Assembly: GCA_948567375.1 (NCBI GenBank)
Contig: OX419759.1
Span: 30,977,493 to 31,041,492, forward strand
DNA: 64,000 nt
Direction of reading: 5' to 3'
Source: Lunularia cruciata
Lineage: Eukaryota > Streptophyta > Marchantiopsida > Lunulariales > Lunulariaceae
A program made the translations under genes and the position numbers. Below the pieces are notes generated by a model that saw only the letters and a program-made list of their open reading frames with translations, was not told where the DNA came from and searched no databases. Below, piece after piece: positions 45,193 through 55,839 of the stretch (within the stretch, counting starts at the first letter, position 1; each line of letters begins with the position of its first letter).

Positions 45193-45197
<5 letters not shown>

Positions 45198-45897
45198 TAT
45201 ATATCTCAAATTTGATGATCAAATATATATAAATGATAGATCAAGTTATCCTTAAATTGGTATACTTGGAATTATAATGAGATTTGCTATATGTATTGAG
45301 CTAGAACTTTTATAAGTTGGTAGGGTAAATTCTATCCTATAACTACATGCTCTCTAAGATTTTATATAGATATCACCATTTCTTAAATTTTTATTAAATT
45401 GCCTGAAAATTCCAAGAAAATTCATGAATAAAAAACTATCATTTGGTTCAAAAGTTATAAATTAATCATCTCCATAATGAAAGATAAATTTCTAATCTAA
45501 TTCCTAATTCTAAGGCCAAATCTAAGAAGAGGTGTGTTGATCAATGAGTTGCTAAGGCCAAATTGCTTAACAAGGAGGGATGAAAAGTAAGTAGTGGAGG
45601 ATACATTTATGTGTGCAATTTTTTTTTAGGACAATAAGAGTTATTATTTATGAGCAATGACTATCATAGTGAGTGGAGTCTATTTTTGTACGGATGAACT
45701 CTCATGCATGAGGAGTTTAAAATCAACCAAAGACATGTTTGAGTGTTGTGACTTATCTTTGGAGCATGAAATGCTATCAAGAGTGGAACTTGAGGTTATG
45801 TAAGATTTCTTCAAGGGCTTTAGGTGATAATAATGGCTAGCATGAAGAAATCTGAGTGTAGAATTGAATTTAAAGAACATGTTGAGAGGATTCACAA

Positions 45898-46072
45898 ATC
45901 TTCATTTAGAAAGGAAATTGATTCTAAATTCTTTTATGTGGAAAGAAAGGACATAAGGTCAACTCATGTCAATTGAGCTTTGAGAGCAAGAGATTGAGAG
46001 AAAAAAGAGGCTTATTGGACTTGGAATTGCATGTTGGATCTTCTTCACCAAGATTGGGAGGAAGGAGATCTA
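45898..46072 (+). pseudogene. A3 ORF0 remnant, first part
   Basis: It still reads FERKD..., the equivalent of the CCHC knuckle, and RGLLDLELHVGSSSPRLGGR before being cut by element C at 46073. The second part (GVEGLPKGHKC equivalent, decayed) lies at 55641-55750. This shows that ORF0 belonged to the family before the A1/A2 split. Confidence 0.6.
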
Positions 46073-46615
46073 TGTCATGACATTTGTAGTGCCAAGGCTA
46101 GTTTGCTCAGATATTGGGGTTGTAGTGTTGGTAGCATTAGGTATTTTAGTAGTTACTCATGGACTACTTGTTGGCGGTCTAATTTCATGTTAGGGCTACT
46201 GATCATATGGTGAGACACACCTATCACTTGCACCATTTGCACCATCAATGTGCTATCAATAGCATGGTTAGAGCTAAAGATTTAGGTCAAGCAAAGGAGT
46301 ATACCTTCAAAGTGCAGCTCCAAAGAGCTCATTTCTTTGATGTTGAGCTTTTGAGTTCTTGGTTATGGTGGATAGAGCCTGGTGAGCATCACATGGAGTC
46401 TCTTAGCTAGAGTGGGTGTGGCTTGACTATAATCAATGCCCAATAGTTGGCAGATTGTGGAGTGAAGGATTGAGTACCTATCTGATTTGAGTGTGATTCA
46501 AGTTGAAGAAGAACTGATTATGACTTATGTGTGAGTTAGGCTTTATAGTATATGATGTTGATGGTGATGTATTTTTTGTAGTATATAGTATAGTATAGTA
46601 TAGTATAGTATAGTT
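46073..46615 (+). repeat. C left LTR
   Basis: It matches 48748-48996 plus 55316-55636 (e.g. CATTTGTAGTGCCAAGG, TAGTTACTCATGGACTACTTG, GTTGAAGAAGAACTGATTA). It lacks about 24 bp present at 55520-55543. It ends with a TATAG pentanucleotide run (about 46583-46613). Confidence 0.75.
46583..46613. repeat. TATAG pentanucleotide repeat
   Basis: Six tandem TATAG units near the end of the left C LTR. The right LTR has an AT run at the equivalent place (55604-55624), so this is a simple expansion. Confidence 0.9.
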
Positions 46616-46639
46616 CATATGAGGGAGAGTGCTTGGTAG

Positions 46640-46870
46640 CAATGTGGATAGTAGCATATTTTTTATGTTACCTATTTGGTAACCTGTTCACTCTCATCAT
46701 TGATCATCAACCATTGAAGTGGTTGATGGAGTCCGATGAGCTTTCAAGAAAGCTTGCACAATAGGCTTTGATTTTATAGGAATATGATTTCACAATTATT
46801 CATATAATTGGAGTGATGAACCTTGATGTAGATGAGTTGAGTAGAAACCCATGTCCCAACCAGCAAGATC
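46640..46870 (+). pseudogene. pol: C RNase H remnant
   Basis: One frame reads LFTLIIDHQPLKWLMESDEL, two stops (TAG for TGG-like and CAG-like codons), then EYDFTIIHIIGVMNLDVDEL and SRNP. These are the C-terminal RNase H signatures of Ty3/gypsy pol. There is no gag, protease or RT between it and the left LTR, so the 5' half was deleted. Confidence 0.8.
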
Positions 46871-47199
46871 AGACCAAAGCACATTGGCATAGTGAGATAG
46901 ATGAGGAGACAGTGCCAAGTTGACATGCATCTACCTTTCCATGTGTATTTTCTGAGGCTTTAGTGGTCTCTTAGCGCATACTAGAGGACTTATTGAGGTC
47001 ATAGATTTAAAGGGCTTGGATATTGGTACAATTTAGCAAGACATTGATGATGATGTCTTAGTGATAGATTATCTTTGCACTTGTGTTGTGGGTGGCAAAA
47101 TTGGTGCCAAGAAGAGAGATTGTGTTCTTTAGCAAGCCAAGTGGTTTAGATTGGAGAACGGACACCTTTTTTGTGTATGAGAGGGTGGTAGCATGCAAG

Positions 47200-47930
47200 T
47201 AGTACCACTTTCATCTTAGAGACCGTAATTAGTTTGTCATACTAATGAAGACCTAGGACATTTTGGAATAAAGCATACATATAGCTTACTCTATAGTCAT
47301 TATTAGTGGTGTGGTATGCAGACCAATGTATAGTATTTTCTTACCAAATTTATGGTTTGTGACCAAGTTAGAGCATCATTTAATACTCCTACATCATAGT
47401 TACATTCATTACCTATTTGGGATTGGGTTACTATTGGACTTTGTTGAACCTTTACCATTGACGGCAAGACATCATTGGTATGTTTTGATTATAGTGGAGC
47501 ACTTCTCCAAGTGAATTGAGTTAGTCGTACTTCTTGATAAGTCTAGTAAAGGGACACTTACTTGTTCTTGGATCTTGGTTCATTGTCATTTTGGTGCACT
47601 AGTTGAGGTTTTGACTGATCAAGGTATAGAGTTCTTGGGAGAGTTTTACGTCTAGTGTGACAAGGTCTTGATTGATCATCATACTACCACCAAAGATCAC
47701 CTTGAGGCAGATGGCTTAACAGAGAGTGGTTTATATGGTGAAGAGAGGATTTCATAAGTATGGTTTGTAAAGAAGCCACTTGGAAGATTGGGATCCAATT
47801 ACCTTGGCTAGCCATGGGCTATTGGTTTAGCTAGCAATCCTCCTTAACATCCTTTTCTCCTTACTCTCTATTATATGGATGAGATCTAGATTTACCTACA
47901 GCCATTTGTTGATATGTTATTTTAGTTTTA
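47200..47930 (+). pseudogene. int: C integrase remnant
   Basis: Recognisable pieces in several frames: the zinc-finger region (HTNEDLGHFGIKHTYSLL), a WDWVTIGL-like start of the core, and a TTTKDHPEADGL-like stretch before the catalytic E. Stops and frameshifts are frequent. The rest, 47930-48600, contains two open stretches (47934-48320, 48188-48475) without recognised domains. Confidence 0.65.
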
Positions 47931-48617
47931 GACTTGGATGTTCCAGACATATGTGTGAGTGTATGTTCTCAACGGGTAGAGATCTTTTGGAGAGTGATGC
48001 CAATGGCCTTTGAGAACTTGGTGATTACTCAACATAGAGATATCTTACATTATGTTACTATTCAAGGAGGAGGTTATAGACCCTTGATCTGTCAATTTCA
48101 TTTAGGTGACTATGTATATCTACAAGAAGTAACATCATCAACACTTGATGTTATTATAGGCCGCATTATCTTGAGATTGTGTGAGGTTTGCCTTTTGAAG
48201 TCCTTGTGTTGGAAGGACATGATGGTGTTGTTTGGAAGGATCATGTGCACAATAGTTTGCCATACCACCTCACAAACATTGATGGCACTATGGATCCAAG
48301 CTTGGCACTTATACGTGTAGGCTTGCGGTGTATGTTATGCGGCTCTTCTAGTAGAGTTGCTATGATATTAATGTGTGATGGCTATTTGAGAGGATGGCAT
48401 ATGGCTTGTCTGACTTCTTCACTCACATTGGTTATTAGGGATGGTGGTTTTGTCCTAGATGTACTTGACCTATAGCTAGTTTATCCTTTATATTATATAG
48501 ATTGTAGATAAATGACTAACGATGGGGCTTGATATCACTTGGCCTCCTGATCTTTGCTCACCATAGAGTATACCATATACTTGGAGTAGATGGTTATATG
48601 GAGTTAGAGGGACCTAA

Positions 48618-48745
48618 CTGCCCAACTAGGGGGCAATTGTAGCATTTTAGAGTTCATGTATGACTTATATGTGAGTTGTACTCCTATAGTGTATGATGTT
48701 GATAATGATGTATGTTCTATAGTGATGTATATACGTATGATAACT
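48618..48745 (+). repeat. C polypurine tract and extra LTR tail
   Basis: ACTAGGGGGCAAT (48624-48636) looks like a polypurine tract. It is followed by TGTAGCATTTTAGAGTTCATG, about 107 bp matching 55520-55636. Then the LTR body (CATTTGTAGTGCCAAGG) begins at 48748. If the LTR starts here, the insertion is permuted; if it starts at 48746, this is a duplicated tail. Confidence 0.55.
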
Positions 48746-48996
48746 AACACAACATTTGTAGTGCCAAGGATAGTTTGCTTAGATGCTAGAGTAGTATGTT
48801 GGTAGTCATAGGTATTTTAGTAGTTACTCATGGACTACTTGTTGGTGGTCCAATTTCATTTTAGGGGCTATTGATCACATGGTGGGACCCATTATCACTT
48901 GCACCATTTGCACAATTGGATGTGCCATCAGCGGCACTATTAGGGCTAGAGATTAGTCAAGCAGAGTGGTATACTTTCAAAGTGCACCTCCAAAGA

Positions 48997-49741
48997 TGTA
49001 ATACCAAGAGCTAGCCATATGATCTAGATGTGAAATTTGGTTTTGTAACATCTAGACTGATGTTATACATGATAGGCAAAATAGATCAGATAGAAGTATC
49101 ACCAAAAGAGTACTTTTACTAATAGGGCAGAAACCAAAATAGATTTGAAAACTTTAGAACCAATAACTAGACATATGATTTAAAGGTGAGAATTGGTTTG
49201 GTAACATCTGGAAGGATGTTACACATGATAGACTGAATACATCAAAAAGAGGTATCACCAAAAGGGGAATTCTACTAAGAGAGTAGGAATTGACATGCTT
49301 GAAATCTTTGAAGACAATTTTGGAGGCCTAAATAGATGAATTAGGCCTCAAAAATGTGCACTTTCTCCCCTCCCCCCCAAAACAAAGGAAAGGCTTGCCT
49401 TTCCCTCTCCCTTAGTTTTTCTCATCAAGAGCTTTCCAAAAGTACCTCACCCATGTGATTATGAGATTTCTACAAAAATATTCCCTAAAAGATTCCCTTT
49501 GGTCAAAGCTTGTTTGACCAACTAGATAGGACCAAGACTAACATGTCACCCATCCAAGTAAGTAATCCAAGGGTGGATCTTGCTGACATGTCACTTATCT
49601 ATGAGCTTAATCCTATGGTGGAGCTTCCTTGGAGGAGATCCTCTTTGTCTATATAATAAAGAGAAGGTGCTCCTTTGGGAGTTTGAGTGTGAAACTTGTG
49701 TTTGTGCATTTGTGTTTCCTTGCTATCCTTGCAACATTACA
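48997..49741 (+). repeat. D 5' LTR
   Basis: 745 bp, TGTAATACCAAGAGC to GCAACATTACA. Two tandem copies of a roughly 156-bp unit start at 49003 and 49159. A TATATAATAAA box is at 49650-49660, 81 bp before the LTR end. Confidence 0.93.
49650..49660 (+). promoter_or_regulatory. TATA box of D 5' LTR
   Basis: TATATAATAAA, conserved at 35774-35784 (solo LTR) and 55217-55227 (D 3' LTR). It is the likely promoter for D RNA. Confidence 0.6.
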
Positions 49742-49742
49742 A

Positions 49743-49753
49743 TGGTATCAGAG
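49743..49753 (+). other. D primer-binding site
   Basis: TGGTATCAGAG, one base after the LTR, is complementary to the 3' end of initiator-Met tRNA. Confidence 0.88.
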
Positions 49754-50098
49754 AAAATGTTTCAATCCAAGAGAGTAGATCACACTTCTTGGAAGAACAT
49801 GGGCTAATGACACTAAGTAATTTTGGAGTGAAAACCCATAGAGAAATTCAAACAATAGGAGTGTTTTAGAAAGAGGATGGGATGGAAGCTCTTAGAGTGC
49901 AATTTCATGCACTCTATTTTTTGTTTTTGAATTTGTTTCACATCAAGGTCATGTACATTTAGTGAGAGCAAGTGAGAGTATACCTCTTTTACCATTTTGG
50001 AGCAGAGTTCATGGACATAGTGATGAATTCACCAAACCCAATGATTTTTCCCATAGTGGTTTACAATAGAGAGTGGAATTTGCAATCTACATTTTGTT

Positions 50099-50305
50099 GT
50101 GATGGGTTTGAATGTCCCAAATCCTCTCCCTTTCAACACTCAAGTAGAAATTCATTATGTAGTGAGACAGAAAGTGATGTTAAAGAATTTTGTGGTCAAG
50201 AATTTTGGTGAGGAATATTATCAAAGAGTGATAACTTCTCAGGTCCCAATGGTAGTCCTAATACTTTATGTGCCCTCCAGAGTGATCATATTAACTCTCT
50301 ATTGA
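50099..50305 (+). pseudogene. D leader ORF
   Basis: 68 codons (MMGLNVPNPLPFNTQVEIHY, ending ILTLY) that match 39713-39928 in E (SNPLPFNTQVEMCYVV) at the same place between PBS and gag. No known domain. It may be the N-terminal part of a former gag leader. Confidence 0.35.
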
Positions 50306-50599
50306 AGTAGTTAGTAACAATTGAGTGTTGCATGAACCATGGATCTGCAATTGTAGGAGCTGGTGCAAGGAATGCAAGGGATGTTAAAAAATTTTTGAGA
50401 GATTAAGATGACCATGGAAGCATTACAAAGTCAAGTGTAGACCTCAAGAATGATCAAACAATGCAAGAAGAAGAGCCATCTCAAAACTCAGTACTTGCAA
50501 TGAAGTACTTGGAGAGGCACCTAGCTTACAAACCTAGTCAACGATGAAGACACATTGCTAATCCGGATGAAGAAGACCTGCAACATCAAGCCTTAAAGG

Positions 50600-51360
50600 G
50601 GCAGCATACAATGGGAATAATGAAGAACTAGATCTCTAAAATGAATTGATATTTCTGATTGTTCTTAATAGAGTACCAAGCATGCTACATGCGTGTTTGC
50701 ATGTGAGTACTTGATCAATAAATCCCTCACATGGTACGATGCTTCGGAATGGTCCATGTTGGCAAAGAGAAGGGAGGTCACGTGGAAAACAATGCAAGAA
50801 GTATTGCTGAAGAATTTCTAGTCGGTGGATTCCATGCAGATGGCTTGGATCCAACTATGAGAATTGAAAGAGAAGAACAGTGTACAAGAGTATGTGGAGG
50901 CATTTCTGGATCTACAAGTTGCAGCATGAGTCCAACGGAGGCTCTTGACAATTTCAAACAAGGGTTGAAGGAGAGGATTCACCAAAAAGTCATGGTACAA
51001 AATCCTTGCAAGGTATTTGAAGCCATTGCTTGTGCACAAAGAATAGAAGGACCATTGGGTGGAGGTGAAGGAGTAGTTCCACCTCAACATTATTGGGCAG
51101 AAATGCAACACATGGGTAGACCCGTACCGATAAAACTGGACAACCTTTGGTTTCAGACCAAGGAGCATGACCGCTTCAAAGAGAGTGGGGATGGGTAGAA
51201 GAACAGAGAGATGGAGTCACACAAGGAGAAGGAACTCAAGGAGAACAATGCCGTTGTCACAATTGTGGCCATATTGGGCACATATCTACCAATTATTGTG
51301 CTTGTCTCCCTAGAGGCCTTTGGTCTTCATATAAGCAATCTTTGAACAACATGTAGAGAC
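50600..51360 (+). pseudogene. gag: D gag remnant
   Basis: In broken frames it matches E gag: QEYVEAFLDLQVA-like text near 50890, LDNFKQGLKERIHQKVMVQN (50950-51005) and a GPLGGGEGVVPPQHYWAEM stretch. Around 51250-51300 a CxHCGHIGHIS-type zinc knuckle can be made out only with frame changes. Non-functional. Confidence 0.72.
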
Positions 51361-51403
51361 GCATTGAAGAGGAGGAGGTGCAAATCACTTTGGAAAACAA
51401 AGA

Positions 51404-51739
51404 TTGCCAATAAATGTACCTTGTGGCCTTACTAGCTCAATAAGGAAGCAAAAAATTGAGAGGAGGAAGAAGACAAGCACACAAAGGTCCCAAAAGGTAA
51501 CCTCACAATTCATAGTCTTGAATGGATTCCTAGAAGGCAATCAAGTGAGAGTATTAATAGATCCAAGAGCAAAAGAGAATTTCTTGTCTTGCTTTGTTGC
51601 AAGAAGATTAAGAATGGATCTAAAGAGAGATGAGAGCAAAGAAGTAGAGTTAACTAATGGGCTAACAGAGAGGATTAAATCATTACCTAGACGGGTAACA
51701 CTCTCTATAGGAGAATATCCAAAAAAAATTGAGTGGTGA
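51404..51739 (+). pseudogene. pro: D aspartic protease
   Basis: 111 open codons with VLNGFLEGNQVRVLIDPRAK and ENFLSCFVARRLRMDLKRDE. The catalytic triplet D-S/T-G is changed to D-P-R, so it is inactive. The rest aligns with E protease (38254-38607). Confidence 0.82.
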
Positions 51740-51775
51740 GTGATACAATGAGCTTGTTATGATGCAATCTTAGGC

Positions 51776-52620
51776 ATGCCATGGATAGAGCATTACAACC
51801 CTATGGTAGATTGGAGAAAGAAAGTAGTGAGAACCCATCAATGGTCTATCATTGGAGTCAAAGAACAATCACACAGGCAAGAATTGCCTCTCCATGTCAT
51901 AGGGAGAGCAACTATTGGTAAGACCAATAGATGTTTCATGGGTCTAATAAGAGAAGTCAAGAGTGCACAACTTGATGGACAAATTCTTGAGAAATTGAAC
52001 GATGTGGTAAATAAGTTTCAAGATATCTTTCTTAATGATCTACCTTTAGGATTACCACCAAAAAGGAGAGTAGATCATAAAATTGAGACACTCTCGGGGA
52101 AGAGCCCTCCTTGTAAGGCCTTATATTTCCTATTACCTCATGAGTTAAAGGAGTGTAAGACTCAAATTGAGGATATGTTGTAAAAAGGGTTCATCCAACC
52201 CAACATATTACCATATAGAGCTCCTGTCTTGTTTGTGAAGAAGAAAGACAGTACAATGTGCATGTGCATTGACTATCAGGATCTCAATCAGCAAACAATG
52301 AAGAAAATATACCCCTTACCTATCATGGTAAGGGGTTTTTTTTATCACGATGATGGAACACAAACAACATCTATGAGAAGCCCTCTAGATTCTAAGATAG
52401 AATCATTTGTACACCAAAATCTCAAAGTACAAGTTTGGCAAGTATAAAGTAGACTACTTGGGACATATAGTAAGTGCAGAGGGTATTCAAGTATTGAAAG
52501 ATAAAATAGAGGTCATTCAAAAATGGAGTGTTCCAAAAGATCAAACTCAACTCAAGAGCTTCTTGGGGTTGACAAGATTCTATTGTCAATTTATCAAGGA
52601 CTTCTCCAAGGTTGCATAGC
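51776..52620 (+). pseudogene. pol: D reverse transcriptase, catalytic middle deleted
   Basis: MPWIEHYNPMVDWRKKVV and LPPKRRVDHKIETLSGKSPP precede the RT start [20 protein letters not shown]. Soon after KIYPLPIM (52320) the sequence jumps to [20 protein letters not shown] (52430 on). The palm with LPFGL and the DD box is missing compared with E. Such a copy depends on other elements for movement, or died on insertion. Confidence 0.82.
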
Positions 52621-53060
52621 CTTTAACGACACTACTTGGCAAGGGGAAGAAGACATGGAGAACCGTACAAGAGTTGGCCTTTCAAGAATTGAAAGCCATC
52701 TTGCTACATGCACTAATCTTGAAGTGGTATGACCCAAAGCGTCCAACATTGGCTAAAGATGCATCAAATGTAGCAATAGGAGCAGTCCTACCACAAGAGC
52801 GGCATGATGGATGGCATCCAATTGCATATTTCTCTCAAAAGTTGTAACCAATAAAGCATGACTATCACACCACAGAACAAGAAGAGCTGACCATTGTTCT
52901 TGCAACCAAGCATTGGAAGCACTATCTGGGCGAGAAGGTATTTGTAGTAGAGATGCAAAATGATCTATCTTGGTGCCAAATTCAATAGGCAAAGCAGCAA
53001 CAATGCTTCAACACAACAATCACTTATATCAAAGGTAAGAAGCAACTTGTAGATGCATTC
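52620..53060 (+). pseudogene. pol: D RNase H
   Basis: Frames show WRTVQELAFQELKAILLHAL, KDASNVAIGAVLPQERHDGW and HPIAYFSQKL, then TTEQEELTIVLATKHWKHYL and ITYIKGKKQLVDAFTR. These are typical RNase H blocks with several stops. Confidence 0.8.
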
Positions 53061-54545
53061 ACCCGCATGCCGATGGTAAACAATTTGGTAGCAAAGGTTA
53101 AGACTAACCTTAAATTCTGGCCAGAGATGTTGGCTGCTACAAAAATTGATCCACAAATTGTAAGAGCACAATCATCCAAAGGCATCACTAGCACCCAAGG
53201 ACTCATCTTTGTGATGGTAGATTATGGATCCCAAATGTCCAAAAGTATGCACCACCATTCTAGAAAAATGTCATGATTTGGCCATTATAGGTCATGTCAG
53301 AGTGGAAAAGACCTTGGATGGAGTCCAACGCCATTACTATTGGCCCAAGATGAGCAATGACATGAGGGACTACATGCACTATTGCCTACTCTGTCAACAT
53401 AACAACATTTCTAATCAAGCTCTTGTAGGGCTCCTTCAAGCTCTCCTTACTCCCACACAACGTTAGGAAAATGTGAGTATGGATCTCGTCTATGAATTAC
53501 CCAAGACCACCTCAAGGTTTGACTCTATCATAGTCTTTGTGGACTAGCTCAACAAAATGATTCATGTATGCCTTCCCACTAAGGATGTGATTGCTCCCTA
53601 ACTAGCTCAATTATACTTAGATGCAATCTTTGCTCACCATGGGTTGTCCTAAGTACTCATCATCAATAGAGGCACTCAAATCACCACTTTGTTTTGGCAA
53701 TCACTCTTTGGTTTCTTCAAAACCAAGTTGGCCATGTCCATAGCTTACCACTCACAAATAGATGGACAAATGAGTGGGCTAATTGCATTACTAAAGACAT
53801 GTTATGCGGCTTCACCTTAGGTGAGCAAGAGAGGTGGGACACCCTACTCCCATTGGTGGAATTTGCTTACAACAATTTGGTGAATGCATCCACCTATGTC
53901 ATTGCATCCTTCTTCATGTATGGTGAGCATCCTTGCACACCTTCTAGCTTGATAAAGATCTGTCTGGTGGCTACCAAGGTCGATGCAGTCAACACATTTG
54001 TTTCTAGAATCCAACAAGGTGTGGAGAGCGCCAAGCACATATTGCAGATTGTGCAAAATCAACAAAAGAAATATGTCGATGCACACCATAGGCACATGGA
54101 GTTCAATGTTGGGGATCAGGTGTGGCTATCAACAACAAACCTCACATTTGTTGGTCCTTGTAAGCTCAGACCTTGTTTTATTGGGCCTTTTTTTATTCTT
54201 TGTCAAATCAGCACTGTGTTCTATCACCTCAAGCTACCACCACACATGAAGATCCATCCAATGTTCCATGTTTTCCTACTATGCAGATATTCTCCCCAAT
54301 TGAGCCACTATCATTCTACACAAGACATTTGATCTTTTCTGACACTCATTGATGGCACAAAAGAATATGAAGTGGACTGTATCCTCCAAAAATGCATCTA
54401 TGGTACTTGCCATCCGCGAGTGGAGTTTATCTGGTATAGTGAAAAGGTCACCTCTTCTATGAGGCAACCTTGGAGCCCACTGCCAATTTGACACATGCAC
54501 CGGTGTTGGTACAAGCGTTTGAGCAACAACTGCACAACGAGAATG
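53060..54545 (+). pseudogene. int: D integrase with chromodomain remnant
   Basis: The finger and core are broken by stops (53067-53690). The C-terminal part is open over 212 codons (53694-54332), with LLPLVEFAYNNLVNASTYVI, FVSRIQQGVESAKHILQIVQ, VGPCKLRPCFIGPFFILCQI and HPMFHVFLLCRYSPQ. After a stop, LIDGTKEYEVDCILQK and VEFIWYS mark a chromodomain, which in this group recognises modified histone tails to direct insertion. Not functional. Confidence 0.82.
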
Positions 54546-54554
54546 TTGCATCTT

Positions 54555-54567
54555 AAAAGGAGGGAGA
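54555..54567 (+). other. D polypurine tract
   Basis: AAAAGGAGGGAGA directly precedes the 3' LTR and is the expected plus-strand primer site. Confidence 0.75.
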
Positions 54568-55315
54568 TTTATAACCAAGAGCTAGCCATATGATCTAGAT
54601 GTAAAATTCAGTTTGGTAACATCTAAAATGATCTAATATGTGGTGGAAAAAATAGATCAGATAGAAGTATCACCAAAAGAGTACTTCTACTAATAGGGCA
54701 AAAATTGAAATAGATTTGAAACCTTAGAACCAATAGCTAGACATATTATTTAAAGGTGAGAACTGGTTTGGTAACATCTGGAAGAATGTTACACAAGATG
54801 AACTAAATAGATCAGAAAGAGATATCACCAAAAAGGGACTTCTACTAATAGAGTAGGAACTGACATGCTTGAAATCTTTGAAGACAATTTCGAAGGCCTA
54901 AACAGATGAATTAGGCCTCAAAAATATGTAGAATTCTTCCTCCCTCCTCCAAAAAAGGAAAGGTTGGCCTTTCCCTCCCCTTGGTTTTTCTTGTCAAGAG
55001 CTTTCCAATGGTACCTCACACGTGATTTTAAGATTCCTACAAGAAGATTCCCTTAAAGATTCCCTCTAGTTAAAGCTTGTTTGACCAACCAGATAGGACT
55101 AGGACCAACATGTCACCCATCCAAGTAAGTAATCCAAGAGTGGAGTTTGCTGACATGTCACCTATTTATGTGCCTAATCCTATGGTGGAGCTTCCTTGGA
55201 GGAGATCCTCTTTGTCTATATAATAAAGAGAAGGTGCTCCTTTGGGGCATCGGAGTTTGAATGTGAAACTTGTGTTTGTGTGTTTGTGTTTCTCTGCTAT
55301 CCTCACAACATTTGA
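54568..55315 (+). repeat. D 3' LTR
   Basis: About 748 bp, colinear with the 5' LTR. Both ends have mutated (TTTATAACC for TGTAATACC, and ACATTTGA for ACATTACA), consistent with age. It also has the doubled U3 unit and the TATA box (55217-55227). Confidence 0.88.
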
Positions 55316-55603
55316 AGAGAGCTCACTTCTTTGATGTTGAGCCTTTGAGTTCTTGGCTATGGTGGATAGAGGCCGTGAGCATCATTTGGAGTCTTTTAGC
55401 TAGAGGGGGGTGTGGCTTGGCTATAATCAATACTCAATTTTTGGGAGATTAAGGAGTGAAGGATTGAGTACCTATCTAATTTGAGTGTAATTCAAGTTGA
55501 AGAAGAACTGATTATTGTGGCACTTTAGAGTTCATGTATGATTTATGTGTGAGTTGTGTTTCTATAATGTATGATATTGATAGTAATGTATGTTGTGTAG
55601 TGA

Positions 55604-55624
55604 TATATATATATATATATATAT
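55604..55624. repeat. AT run in C right LTR
   Basis: About ten AT dinucleotides near the end of the right C LTR, at the place of the TATAG run in the left LTR. Confidence 0.9.
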
Positions 55625-55839
55625 ACATGCATGACATCTAGGACCAATAAATTATGTAAGTTTTTTAAAGTGGAAAATTTCCAAAGACTATAAGTATAGT
55701 GGAGCAATTGTATTTTTGGAGACCTTGGTAAAGATCTTAGAGAGAGAGTCATAGAGACTCTTTACATTCTATTAATTATAAGGTGAAAATAATAGAAAAA
55801 TATATATAAAGATAAACAAAAATTAGTAAGAGATTAAGA

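Larger units (their letters stand above)
48997..55315 (+). mobile_element. Element D: Ty3/gypsy chromovirus nested in C
   Basis: 5' LTR 48997-49741, initiator-Met type PBS, gag, protease, RT (internally deleted), RNase H, integrase, chromodomain remnant, polypurine tract, 3' LTR 54568-55315. Flanks AAAGA and AGAGA fit a decayed 5-bp duplication. It belongs to the same family as E. All coding parts contain several stops. Confidence 0.9.
46073..55636 (+). mobile_element. Element C: Ty3/gypsy with partial pol, inserted in A3
   Basis: Flanked by TCTA (46069-46072 and 55637-55640); outer ends TGTCATGACA and GCATGACA are inverted matches. It has LTR-like sequence at both ends and only RNase H and integrase in the interior (46640-47900). 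D is nested in the right LTR. An extra 107-bp piece of the LTR tail (48639-48745) sits before the right LTR, directly after a polypurine tract, so the true LTR limits are ambiguous. Confidence 0.72.
48746..55636 (+). repeat. C right LTR, split by element D
   Basis: The two parts 48746-48996 and 55316-55636 join to give sequence colinear with 46073-46615. The break lies in CTCCAAAGAGCTC, where D inserted. Confidence 0.75.

Noticed and set aside
45137-45205. AT-rich run as a possible origin or matrix attachment site
   Set aside because: A simple microsatellite inside a dead element; nothing else supports such a role.
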